A DNA stretch of 64,000 nt from Oidiodendron maius Zn (lineage: Eukaryota > Ascomycota > Leotiomycetes > Myxotrichaceae). The notes below the pieces were generated by a model. The model searched no databases. It was not told the origin of the DNA and saw nothing but the letters and a program-made list of their open reading frames with translations. The stretch lies in contig KN832870.1 in assembly GCA_000827325.1 (NCBI GenBank), forward strand, positions 1,674,001-1,738,000, read 5' to 3'. Position 1 is the stretch's first letter; every line of letters starts with the position of its first letter. A program made the translations under genes and the position numbers. Positions 33,426 through 44,300 of this stretch are shown here, piece after piece.

Positions 33426-36031
33426 ATGGACCTTCTCCAAGTGCCAAACGGCACCAACTCGGCCAAGACGAAGGCGGTTGAAGCAGCACGGAAGATGCAA
33501 ACAAGCGTTATTGATGCCGCAAATAAACATGGCAGGGATCCCCCAAAATATGTTCTGATAGAGATTATTGGAAAGGGGAGTTTCGGAGTCGTTTATAAAG
33601 GGTACGCAAAGCTGTTGAAACAATTTCATCTGCAGCAGTTACATTTTATTGGCTATGATAACTTACTCTCCCCCATGTGTGCAGGAAAGATGTGACAACG
33701 ACAGACTTGGTAGCTGTTAAGATCATTGATATCGATGAGAGCGACACTGCAGACCCGAGAAATTCAGATTCCTATGGCGAATTTCTAAAGGAAATTAGTG
33801 CATTAAAGGTGTTGCGAGAACATAAGGCACGGAATATAAACCACGTTGTTGATGCATTGTCTGTTGGGAAAACAGTATGGATTATAACTGAATATTGTGG
33901 AGGAGGAAGTGTTGCAACATTGGTTTGTGTCCACCTATCTTTGGCCTTTCAATCGATCCAGACACTAACGTAATAGATGAAACCGACTTCCCCAGGCGGC
34001 CTGTTAGAGAAATGGATCATTCCAATTCTACGAGAAGTTGCAGAAGCACTTAAATGGGTCCATACAGCAGGGATTATACATCGCGATATTAAATGTATGT
34101 TTATCCTTTTACGAGTTTTGCCCCATGACTGATATTTACAAGGCGCAAATGTCCTCATCACCGAACATGGTGAAGTAAAGCTCTGCGATTTCGGCGTTGC
34201 TGGAACGCTTGAGAAAAAACTAGAGAAAAGATCGACATTTATAGGAACTCTGCATTGGATGGCCCCTGAACTATTCGAAACTAGTCGCAACTATGGAAAG
34301 GAAGTAGATATCTGGGCATTTGGCGCAATGGTGTATGAAATCGCTACTGGTCTCCCTCCAAATGTCAAGAATTGTATTTCGTACCAGAATCTAGGCCGAC
34401 ATTTAAAAATCAACGTACCTAGACTGGAAGACGACAACTTTTCCGAGGATTTGAAGGATCTTGTTGCCCATTGCTTGCAGCCCCTTCCATGCACTCGGCC
34501 GACAATTGAACAGGTCCAGCGCCACGCTTACATTTACAACTCGGATTCAAGGTATCCCACATCAAGTCTCACTGAGCTCATTCAAAGCTATGCTATCTGG
34601 GAAAGACAGGGCAATGAAAGAAAGTCTCTCATGCTTTCTGGTGGAGATTCGGAACCTTCAGAGAATGTTGCTGCTGAAGAATGGAACTTTGACACAAGGG
34701 CTGCAACTGACCAAACAATGGAACCTAATGGACTTCAACTTAAATCTGACTCGACGCCTCGCCTTGAACCATACATTCGATGGCTTCTTCCTAGGCGTTC
34801 TGGACGACAGCCCCCTCCCCAGGTTTTAGCTCCGGTTCAGTCACCCTTAGAAAAAGCCTTCGACCCAAATACCATATCGAGTTATGAAAACAATAGCCGA
34901 AGTTATTATGATCTCTTGTCCACGAATTCCGAGCCGGACGTCGCAGTCAGAAGAGGTGATGTTACAAGCTCTTTCCAAAACTCCTTGATTGACCTCGGGG
35001 ACTTTAATTCGGATAATACAATGGCGCCAGCCTCCATAGGATTGGGTATAAGGCCCATTCCAGAGAGAAGACCCACATGGCATGGTGAGGAGGACAGCTA
35101 TATGTCTACCGCAACCTCTCACAGAAAACCAATTCGTAGTGGCTCAGATTTAACCGCCTATCAGCCCACGCAAGGGTGGAATCTTCCATTAAGTCAACAA
35201 AATAATGAGCTAGTAACCTCTCCAGTCTCTTTTACTGACCAGGGAGGAGAATCATTTGGTGATTCTTTCTTCAGCGGCTGTCCGTTGTTGATACACTATC
35301 CCACGGATCCAACTGGCAATCAGTTAAGGAGCGACCTTACGCCTCCTACGCCTCGAAATCCTGGAGACTGGTTCTCATTGCGCCAATCGCTCATTGACCT
35401 CGACTTGGGCATCCCCGAATTTTACTCTCCCCTCTCATCCTTGTTAGGTTCTGATGTAGGCTCTAAGACACCAAGGAGCCCATTAGATTTGGTGGCCCCA
35501 GATCTGCCGATCGAGAAGAGTGATTACCAGCCTTCGCTGTACGTGGATGATGTGCAACTTGAGAGTGGTTACCGAGAACCTTCCTTATACGTGGACGATC
35601 CACAGGTCGACGCGCAAAATCGAGAACCCTCCTTATATGCGGATGAGGTTTTTCACTCACCTATAGATCCCAACCTTGGAGATGTGGTCGGCAGCCCTTC
35701 CACGCTATCCGCCATCAAGGATTACGACTTTACCCCTCTCTTCGAAGTTGAAGACGTCTCAAAGGATCCTCAGCCCCTTTCTACTACCTCTGAATCCGAA
35801 TCTCGTCAAAGCCTTACTTCTGCTCATTTTCCTGGCATAGTCGACCCTCCGTCAGTCGCGGCGTTGTATGGCCACTTGTCTAACTACGATATGGCAAAGG
35901 AAGTGACTAGAATGATTGATGGCTTAACTGAGCAATTAGTAGCCTTTCGTGACGTCTACAACTCACATGCTATTAAGTCGATGAAGACAACCGCTAGTCG
36001 AGAAACCTTGGAAAATCCACCAAGTGGCTAA
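33426..36031 (+). CDS. STE20-family (germinal-centre-kinase type) serine/threonine kinase
   Basis: Four exons: 33426-33601, 33685-33922, 33977-34094 and 34143-36031; 806 residues. The kinase domain spans about 43-310: glycine loop IGKGSFGVV (48-56), VAVK Lys71, HRDIK (173-177), DFG (193-195) and activation-loop end GTLHWMAPE, so catalysis should be intact. The N-terminal position of the domain and WMAPE fit GCK-type STE20 kinases such as fungal Don3/Nak1/Sid1 relatives; the exact orthologue is uncertain. The 500-residue C-terminal part is disordered, Ser/Pro/Asp-rich, and has three degenerate PSLY-(V/A)-D repeats (about 640-680) and a final helical segment (YDMAKEVTRMIDGLTEQL). No CRIB domain is seen, which argues against the PAK type. 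Confidence 0.9.
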
Positions 36032-36383
36032 ATATATGTTGTAGGTTGTGAGCAGTCATTATCTACAGCCAACAATCAATTAGGTCTACTATTTGAAGTT
36101 GCAAAAGACTAGTTTCATATTGGAGTGGAGTTACACTCTACCCTGTACGCAACACCCGGAAATAATGGGTTTAATGAGCAGCTTTGCGTTGTTCTCTGGT
36201 GGTTGTATTGTCGAGAGCAATAGCTCATTAGATAGCTAAGCTTGCTGGTAGCTAGTAATTTGAAAATATATTCCTCCCTTATTTCCTGCGGTTTTCGGGC
36301 CTCCAAAGCTCGGCCGCATCTAGACCTAAAAACAAAGTCTGTATGCGTCGAATTGATACAGGAGAGCGAAATGGCCGTACTTA
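36032..36383. other. Kinase 3' flank
   Basis: 352 bp; presumed 3' UTR of the kinase gene and of the doubtful small gene that follows. No other feature. Confidence 0.5.
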
Positions 36384-36729
36384 CTAATCTCTGATGTAGA
36401 CTGGTGGACGGATCCACTTCTGCGGCCCAATCTGCACCGGCGGCAGAGAATACGCGTAAAGGAATAAGGCCGTCCCTCCCTGCAAGGACGTTAACCTTAA
36501 ATTGTGTAGGTGTCTACGTAGTCTCCCCTCAGCTTCGCTGCTGAACGTATGGCAATCAAATTGATTCGTCATCCCTCACCTTCTCCGCCTTATTCTCGGG
36601 TGCTTGCTGTGGAGTTATGTTTGATGGGCCTCGATAAGCACTAGCCCATTTCCTGACAAAGGATTCATAATTCATAGTGTATATGTCGTGTAGGGCGCCT
36701 GTTATGGTAATGTGGTCCGGTAATGTCAT
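36384..36729 (-). CDS. Possible small protein of 81 residues (doubtful)
   Basis: Model of two exons (36729-36580, 36479-36384) with a GTGAGG donor, TTGCAG acceptor and a 100 bp phase-0 intron. The product begins MTLPDHITITGALHDIYTMN and ends GPQKWIRPPVYIRD, with one weakly hydrophobic segment (GGTALFLYAYSLPPV). I do not recognise it. The sequence just before the ATG ends in TTAACAG, an acceptor-like motif, so there could be an upstream exon. The codon content is not strongly coding, and the whole could be chance. Confidence 0.3.
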
Positions 36730-37888
36730 AGTTGTGGCTGTTAACGGTGGCAATCTCGGATTGAAACCGGCTTTCTATTCTCCCCTCAGGGTCGACTTCC
36801 CGGCGCCCGAAATGACTGTGTTGGAGAAGGGTTGTTTCGAAGCCACGATGCAACTGTTGGCGAGTGTCTTATAATGTTGGACAAATGTTTCAAGTACTGT
36901 GAATATGTTTCGACGGAAACAGAGTGTTTTGATGCTTCTGGGTGCGAAACGGTCGTCGGAAGGAAGAGTGAAGCCTTTATATGTCACGAATCTACCAAGC
37001 AAGAGAAGACGTGTTCTAAGTCATGGAGTCGTAAACAATTCACTACGAGAGTATAGGAATGTGTTTGCATAGCAAACAATTTCCCTTCTATCACCTTCTA
37101 CCCCCACGTCCTAATTTTAAAGACATTGGCTGATCTGCAAGTGCCTGATTATCCATCGGAGCTTGATCAATCTTGTTGGACGGCTAAAGACCCAGCGCAT
37201 GGCAAGACGTGACAGCTTCGACAGCGTGCAGACGACAGACCTAGATCTTGCTTGGTGCCCAAACCATTGCAGGCTGACCAACAGGACCGACCACGCAAGA
37301 GCCAGCTGAAACCTGTGATCAGCCATTAGTGCGTTCATATGGAAGAGGGGGGGAGGGGGGTTAGTCTCCCGGCATGCTGCAGTTCGTATGTTGCCATGAT
37401 GTTCCCACATGTAAGCCCTGCTCGGGAAATGCTTCTAGCTCAGGCTTCTCTGCCATGTTCCCTCGTGGCCATGCCTGCTTATCGTGGCGGTCAAGCGTAT
37501 CATTGATAGATCTAGCGAATAGCAAGCCAAAATGAACCCCTGAAGTCCGATCGAGGCAGATCCGCTAAGCGAGGCCGAGGATCGTTGGAAAGAAAAGGAA
37601 TAAGTGGTTGGCAGTCAAGGCAGTGCCCGAGGCAGGACGACGTGAAACGCTGTCATCGGCGGGTCGCAGGTCAGTGATTTCAAACACTGAATTCTTTGGA
37701 ACATGTCGGCGTCGAACGCGGAAGGCGTTAGCCGTGGCCGGAAAGGGGTGGAGGAGGATATATAAAGCATTACCTCGGAGGACTTTTCATAACAAGACTT
37801 TGGAATCATCAAAAGCCACATAATTATTAATTCTAGTCTTAGACTCTCAATTGTATAACCAGATCCGCTTGTCTGTATCTTAGTCGCC
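36730..37888. other. Intergenic with TATA box for the tubby-like gene
   Basis: 1.16 kb without a supported gene. TATATAAA at 37759-37766 lies about 125 bp before the ATG at 37889 and fits a promoter. A G-run (about 37347-37361) is the only low-complexity feature. Confidence 0.5.
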
Positions 37889-38461
37889 ATGGGCGACCAG
37901 CTTCCCTGCCTGCTCGACATAATCTACAATAAGAGCGCCTCGGGCAAGCATCTCTATCTCTCGGAGCATAGCACCTCCAAGAATCTCTTCACCGTCGAGA
38001 ACCGCTCCGGCTCGCTCACCTCCGCACCGCTCCTCTCCGTCCTCACCGTCGGACCCTCCCCGCGGCTCATCGGCACCGCTTCCTTCCACAAGATGTCCTC
38101 GGATATCGAGCTCACCGTGCATGGGAACGCACAGACCATCAAACGCCACGGCGTCTTCTCTCGACCATATGCGATGCAGAGCTTCGCCACTGGCGCGCAG
38201 CTGCAGTGGAAGACGGAGGGCCTGACAAGTGATTTGAAGCTGACGGATGTGCAGACGGGAACGGTGCTGGGGAAGTTCAACAACGCTTCATTCTCATTGA
38301 AGAAGCAGGGCTCGCTGGAGATTAATGCCATGGGCAGTGCGCAGCTATTCGAGGAGATTTTGGTCAGTGCCTTGGGCGTGGTGGAATGCAGGAGGAGGGC
38401 TGCTGCTGCCACGGCTGGGGCAAGCTCTGCGAGTTCGGCGACGTCGGCGGCATCAGGGTAG
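37889..38461 (+). CDS. Tubby C-terminal-like (LURP-one-related) protein, 190 residues
   Basis: Intronless, 190 residues. The pattern of alternating short strands (KHLYLSEHSTSKNLFTVEN, ASFHKMSSDIELTVHG, QLQWKTEGLTSDLKLTDVQ, TVLGKFNNASFSLKKQGSLE) followed by a hydrophobic helix (LFEEILVSALGVVECRRRAA) resembles the LURP-one-related/tubby-like barrel, in which a central helix fills the barrel. The assignment is from pattern only. The Ala/Ser tail after the helix is low complexity. A TATA box 125 bp upstream supports an independent gene. Function in fungi is unknown. Confidence 0.7.
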   Translation: MGDQLPCLLDIIYNKSASGKHLYLSEHSTSKNLFTVENRSGSLTSAPLLSVLTVGPSPRLIGTASFHKMSSDIELTVHGNAQTIKRHGVFSRPYAMQSFATGAQLQWKTEGLTSDLKLTDVQTGTVLGKFNNASFSLKKQGSLEINAMGSAQLFEEILVSALGVVECRRRAAAATAGASSASSATSAASG

Positions 38462-38728
38462 GTGGGGAGGTCAATTGAGTGTGAGAGAGTGTGCAGGAAG
38501 GGTGTGGAGCTTTTAAGGGGCGAGGCGGGATTAATATCCTTTTTATGTATTATTATAGTAGATCAAGGCTTGTTACATACTCGAGCGCTCTGGCCCAGCC
38601 AATTTCAGAACGTTTTGTTGGAATATCCTTGCCCCAACGCCTCAGTATCATGCGCCCCTCACCTTACGGCAGCCTCTTGTATTCCCTTCCTGCAACGCCA
38701 ACAATAGCATTAAATAAGGGGTAGAATC

Positions 38729-40573
38729 TCATCTCCTTCTCTGCTTAAGCTCCCAATTGAAGTCGTCCATATCGTACTCAACTTCATGCTCCACCGCCGG
38801 CTCTTCGTCTGCAACCGCACTAGACTCATCTAGCGCAGATTGATGCAGCTCGTCCATAAGATCGAGTTCGATGCCCTTGTTGCCGAGAAGGAAGTCTCCG
38901 AAGTACTTGACAGCATTAAACGCTTCCTCTCCTGTCGGGATAATGTTCTCCTTCGGCAGTAAGAACCCATAGCTTCCAGTATCCCTGAGTTTGATCTGGT
39001 AACTGTATCGGACGCCGAGTTCATGGTAGAACCAGTCGATGGCCGAGCCGCCTCCAGTCTCCATCCGCGAGTATCCACTGCTAGTGGGTTTTTCTGAACG
39101 GACAGCGCCCTCGCATGCAGAAGCTACATCGTAATGCTCGCCACTAGAGATTCTTATTGCTTTCGCTAGTCCCATGCCTAATTCTTCAAGGTTCTCTAAG
39201 CTGGGTGGATATGAATTGCATGAGTATGAGTATGGGTACAGAACCTTCTGCGAGTACGAGTGTAGGTCGAGGAAGCCGACGAAATTGACGCCGTGATTCT
39301 CAGTCTCGTTCTTAGCCCAGGCGGCTAACCTGTGTGACTCGACTGCTTGGAATGGCTGCTCCCCAGCATAGCTTTCCGAACATGGGTCAGCCCTAATGGG
39401 GCTGTCATCCCACTCAAACCCGAACGTCCTATCCAGGTCTAGGCCGGTGCAAAACCCGCGGCTTGTCTGCTGCCGGTTCTTACGCCAGAGACGCTCACTC
39501 TCCCACGTGTACACGTACCCATCGGGGTTAGTGGTAGGAATGACCACAAAGTCAAACTCTTGAAGAAGTTTGGTGATCCCTGGGGATTTGCCATACGACG
39601 TTATCAAACTCCAAGCAATATACGTTACCGTGCTGACCGATATCCATTCGCGAGCGTGAAAGCCTCCGGATATGATGATTGTCTTGCGGGATGCTGCAGG
39701 ATATTGGGGAACTCTCGGGGAGACGCCAATGCGAAGAGCAGGTATATCTCGGCCTTCATAAGACGTCCCAATATTGATCATGCGGACGTGGGTAGTGAAC
39801 ATAGATGCCATAAGACGCATCCAGGGCACGATCACCGAAAAGGGTTGGTAATCGCTGAAGAAAATATTTTCCACGCCATCCGATGTCGATAACGAGGGGG
39901 TGAAGGCCGGAACGTGACTTGGGGGGAATGACGGCGCATTGAAGCGCAGTAAGGGGTAGGATTGGTAGATGGCCTTGGCCAAATCTGGCATGAGGTTTGA
40001 ATATGCCTTTTGCATGGAGTTGGGAAGTAATCCAAGGAGTGTGGGCACCTGGCTGATTATCAGAACATTAGGTATTGATGGAAAAGGGAAGATACTCACA
40101 TCGTCCTGGCTCAGCCGGATATCTGCCCAGTTGCTGGTGAACTCCCATACGTCCAGGAAGAGGGTATCTGCGGCCTCAGCTAGCTTCTCCTCCTCCAATG
40201 GCGTGGTTATATTGAATCGCAGAACCACATCGCCACCATATCGTGCCAGTAGGTTCGTCGGGAGCTGGGCAGATGGGCGCGAGGACTTCTCCACGCCAGA
40301 CCGGGACACCTTGGGCGGCAAACCAAAAACCTTCTCCACGGCGGTATCCCGCAACCAGGTGATCTGGGGGAAGACGCTGCGAAGGCTCCACGATTGCGAC
40401 TGGACAGGCTGCTGCGATTGGGGTAGGATGAACTGGCCACTCTTTCCTGTCGATGAGGTCGATGTTGTCAAGGCCCACGGCGCCGCGAGTGCCTGAAGCG
40501 GGGCACTGATAAGGAGGAGCAGCAGGAGCAGAGGCTGCGGGGACAGCGATGAAGGGACTGGCAATGGCTGCAT
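38729..40573 (-). CDS. ECM14: ECM14, inactive metallocarboxypeptidase-like protein (M14)
   Basis: Two exons (40573-40100, 40048-38729) around a 51 bp intron; 597 residues. ECM14 is a secreted pseudo-carboxypeptidase of the M14A family linked to cell-wall assembly. A signal peptide (PLLLLLLLISAPLQALA) precedes a propeptide-like region (about 60-170) and the carboxypeptidase fold. Zinc ligands are present: GFHAREWIS (His, Glu) and DLHSYS (His). The catalytic Glu is replaced: the segment reads IKLRDTG where active enzymes have ELRDTG, and the substrate-binding Asn-Arg pair reads DLDR. The tail is acidic. The intron has a length divisible by three and no stop, so read-through stays in frame; it is removed because LSQDD-VPTLLGLLP is the family sequence. 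Confidence 0.93.
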   Translation of the reverse strand: MQPLPVPSSLSPQPLLLLLLLISAPLQALAAPWALTTSTSSTGKSGQFILPQSQQPVQSQSWSLRSVFPQITWLRDTAVEKVFGLPPKVSRSGVEKSSRPSAQLPTNLLARYGGDVVLRFNITTPLEEEKLAEAADTLFLDVWEFTSNWADIRLSQDDVSIFPFPSIPNVLIISQVPTLLGLLPNSMQKAYSNLMPDLAKAIYQSYPLLRFNAPSFPPSHVPAFTPSLSTSDGVENIFFSDYQPFSVIVPWMRLMASMFTTHVRMINIGTSYEGRDIPALRIGVSPRVPQYPAASRKTIIISGGFHAREWISVSTVTYIAWSLITSYGKSPGITKLLQEFDFVVIPTTNPDGYVYTWESERLWRKNRQQTSRGFCTGLDLDRTFGFEWDDSPIRADPCSESYAGEQPFQAVESHRLAAWAKNETENHGVNFVGFLDLHSYSQKVLYPYSYSCNSYPPSLENLEELGMGLAKAIRISSGEHYDVASACEGAVRSEKPTSSGYSRMETGGGSAIDWFYHELGVRYSYQIKLRDTGSYGFLLPKENIIPTGEEAFNAVKYFGDFLLGNKGIELDLMDELHQSALDESSAVADEEPAVEHEVEYDMDDFNWELKQRRR

Positions 40574-41329
40574 GGTCCCGAAATCACACCCGGGCCTCGA
40601 TGATGGAGGGCGCAATGCGTTTTCTGGATCTGGATCTGGATCTGGATGAGGTATACTTGAATAACTGTGGAGGGCGAATTGCCAGCGAAAGAGCGTAGTC
40701 AATGACCTCAAGAGGCCCAGGCAACCACGTAACCACAAGAGGCCTAGCGCAGAGACTGGCGGGTCGTGAGCCGAATCCAGCGATTAGAGGCAAAATGTCA
40801 TTCTTGTGGAAAGTCGAACCATTGATCGACCATCTCCCAACCTCACCTCTCCTCCACATCCTCCTCCCTCCAAACTTTCACCCTTCCCCCCGGCATCTCA
40901 GGGCGAGCAACATTCTTCCGGCCTCGTCTTGTGAATCCCATTGACCCTCAGCCAGCTCCCCGCACGTATCGTCATGATCGGCGCGTCTGACTGGTGAGAG
41001 AGACCTACAGGGTATACGAGGACATCCGCTCGTTTCTCCCCGCCAGAGTCCTGATGCTCACTCCCTGATCCATCGCTTTCGACATTATTTTACTTGTTGT
41101 ATTCACTATCGTCGCATCCCGGATCCTTCTTAAAGCTCCACTTTTTTGTCTTCCTCCTTTCGCCTTCTACGCCTATACTGCTTTCTTCCGCCATCCAAGG
41201 CCGAATCAATTCCACCGTGCCATCATCCAACAACCCCCTATTCCCCGCCCCGAGCCTCAATCGCACCATCAATTTCCACTTTCCACTTCTGCCCTCCGAG
41301 TTCAATGACTTCCTGCTCGCCGACCCATC
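40574..41329. promoter_or_regulatory. Divergent promoter between ECM14 and Sec7 gene
   Basis: 756 bp between divergent starts. Contains a hexanucleotide GGATCT repeat of about four units at 40624-40649 in the ECM14 leader and a pyrimidine-rich leader before the Sec7 ATG. No gene. Confidence 0.5.
40624..40649. repeat. (GGATCT)n hexanucleotide repeat
   Basis: About four near-perfect copies of the unit in the 5' flank of ECM14. Outside the coding region by the chosen start. Confidence 0.7.
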
Positions 41330-44300
41330 ATGCCGGCAATGACGGGCTTGTTGCGCCGCAAAGGAGGGCTACCCAGTGATCCCGATACCAGGCGTCATAC
41401 GCTCTACGCCGTCAACTCCGCCAGCTCGCCCGCCCTCCCCCATGGAAGGGCCAGCGAGCAGATCCCACGGCGGGCCGACTTCCTCTCCCCATCCACGGCT
41501 GCTGGAGGGGCGCCTGTGATCACTCGGACGTCGGCGGACAACTTGACGAGGTTAGAGGAGCATGCAGGGTCGCCGGTAAAGGAGGAGAGCACGAACACGA
41601 AACCTCGCCGGTTCTCCATGATCAGATCGCGTCATGCTTCAGACTCGCACTTATCGACCAGGGCTCGTCTGCAGGCCCAAGCGGATGCCCCTGCGCTTCC
41701 ACATCGTATGTGCCCCTATTGCCCCGAATTGTCCGAGTTTACGCTGACAATCATCTTTCTAGCTCCTGCAATTGTGACCACGGCACCAACAATGGACATC
41801 AACCAACCTCAATTGACGAAGAAGAGGTCGAGAGTACGACTCCCGGGCCGCAAGAAGAACCCGGCAGACGAGCAGGGGAGCGACGTGTCGCAAGCCGCGA
41901 ATAACGAGAAGAAGCTGCGGAGGCTCACGATGTCAAGCACGACCCCATCTGGCGATAAGAGCAGGGTCACTTTCGACGAGCCCCAGAGGCCCGCAACGCA
42001 AGCTGGCAACCCTCCAGCTTATGGGGATGAAGGATCGTCGACGTTGGCTCTACCAGTCAATCGACTTTCCGAGTCTTCCCGCTCTGATGCGAGTTCGGGA
42101 GAGCATGGAGTATATGCGACTACAACGACCACTACACACACAATCCATACCACTACCACGTTCTTCCGCCTCCCTCGACGGAAGAAGACTCCCGCCTCGT
42201 TATTTGATCTCTCTCATCTCCCTCAAAAATCCAATTCGCCTGATCCTCAATCATTAGCGCCTCCAGTTCCTCCTCTTAACACATCTCTGCGGACTTTAGG
42301 AGCTGAGTCTCCCGCTGTGCAGGCTCTACGAAAGGATAATCTAGAAGGACAGGAATTTCTGTCTCCACTGGCCTCCCCATCGCGCACTTCTCCAGCAAAA
42401 TCGAGTGCGCCAGTACCTCTTTTGAGACATGGTTCCAGCGCCTCTACTAGTTCATCCCCGCGGGCCTCTAAGGTCGGTCTACGTGGTCGGTCATCGACGC
42501 TGAGTTCATTGCGAAACGTGCCAAGCGAGGAACCTTTGTCTACCCCCACCCTGACATCCGCCCGAACGTCTACATCAACGAGTAGAAAGAGCCTCGGTGA
42601 TCTCTTCGGCATCTCGAACCGGCTGCGCCAGATATCTGAACCCTCATTTCCACGATATGGCTCGGGGCCGGCGACGCCAGCATCGAGCACGTCGAAGAAT
42701 AACTCGATACAGCTTAGCAGAGAGCCCATCGTACTTCCCGAACGCTACGAAGATGATACTCCTGCGAAATATCTGGTTCGTCTGGAAGAGGCCGTTAGCA
42801 GAGGAGTCGTGGCCAGTGTGCTCTGCAAGGGTAACGACCCTTTCTCCCAAGCTGTTCTTCGGAGCTACATGCGCGGTTTCGGTTTCTTTGGTGACCCAAT
42901 GGACATGGCCATCAGGAAACTGTTGATGGAGGTTGAGCTACCTAAAGAGACCCAGCATATCGATAGATGCCTCCAAGGATTTGCAAACAGATACCACGAA
43001 TGCAACCCGGGAATATATGCGTCTCCGGACCAGGCCTATTTCATTGCCTTCTCACTTCTCATTCTGCATACAGATGTATTCAACAAAAATAATAAGCACA
43101 AGATGCAGAAAACAGACTATCTGAAGAACACTCGAGGTGAGGGGATATTTGATGAGATTCTGGAATGTTTTTACGATAACATTTCGTACACGCCATTCAT
43201 CCATGTCGAAGATGATCTGGATATCAATGGGGAACGCATTATACCACACAAAGCGAAGAAAAAGTCCAAGTTCCCACTTGCGAATGTGGATCCAACGAAG
43301 CGACCTTCTAAAGAGCCAGTTGATCCTTATACCCTCATTATTGACAGCAAACTAGACACTCTGCGGCCGAACCTGAAAGATGTCATGGAATTAGAGGAGC
43401 ATTACAGCTATCTCGGCACCGCTACATCGCTGAACCTGGAAAACCTACAGAAAACCTTCTTTAGGACAGGCATCCTGCAAATCATCTCGGCGAGATCTCG
43501 ACCCGATGCTTTCATGTCCGAGCAAACTGTCGTCAATCCAGAGGAGGCCGGCCCGGGTATTGTCGATATCAAAATCACAAAAGTTGGTCTTCTCTGGCGG
43601 AAAGACGCCAAGAAGAAGAAGACCAGGTCTCCATGGCAAGAGTGGGGTGCCATTCTCACCGGAGCGCAGCTTTACTTCTTCCGAAACACTGCTTGGGTAA
43701 AGAACTTAATGCACCAACTTGAGTCTCATATCAAGCAAGGCCATGACGGTATTCCTGTAACCTTCAAACCTCCGCTAGACCAGTTCAAGCCTGACGCACT
43801 GATGTCCACCGACAATTCAGTTGCCCTGTTGGATTCAACTTACAAGAAACATAAGCATGCGTTTGTTTTTGTTCGTCATGGTGGATTTGAAGAAACTTTA
43901 CTTGCTGATAACGAGGATGAGATGAATGACTGGCTCGCAAAGCTCAATTATGCAGCTGCCTTCCGAACGTCTGGGGTCCGCATGCGAGGAGTAGTTGGTG
44001 GTCACTATGAGGGTCAGCGTTCTCGTGGTATCCGACGACTGGACTCCAACAGTGGTTCCGCGAAGTCTGTGCACACCCCTACAGGCGATGTTACAATCGT
44101 CAGTGGCAAGATTGATACCAAAATGGCACAAGACATACTTGCCGCACGTCGAGAGATTATGCTGCAGAAAATTACGGAAGCTGAAGAAAAGTTGGCAATT
44201 GCCCAAAGGCAGCTCGATATACAGCTGAGAAATGCGCGGCACCTTCAGATCCTGGCTCCCATCCAGGTGAAAACCCGAGAACATCTCGTTCTGGCGGCCG

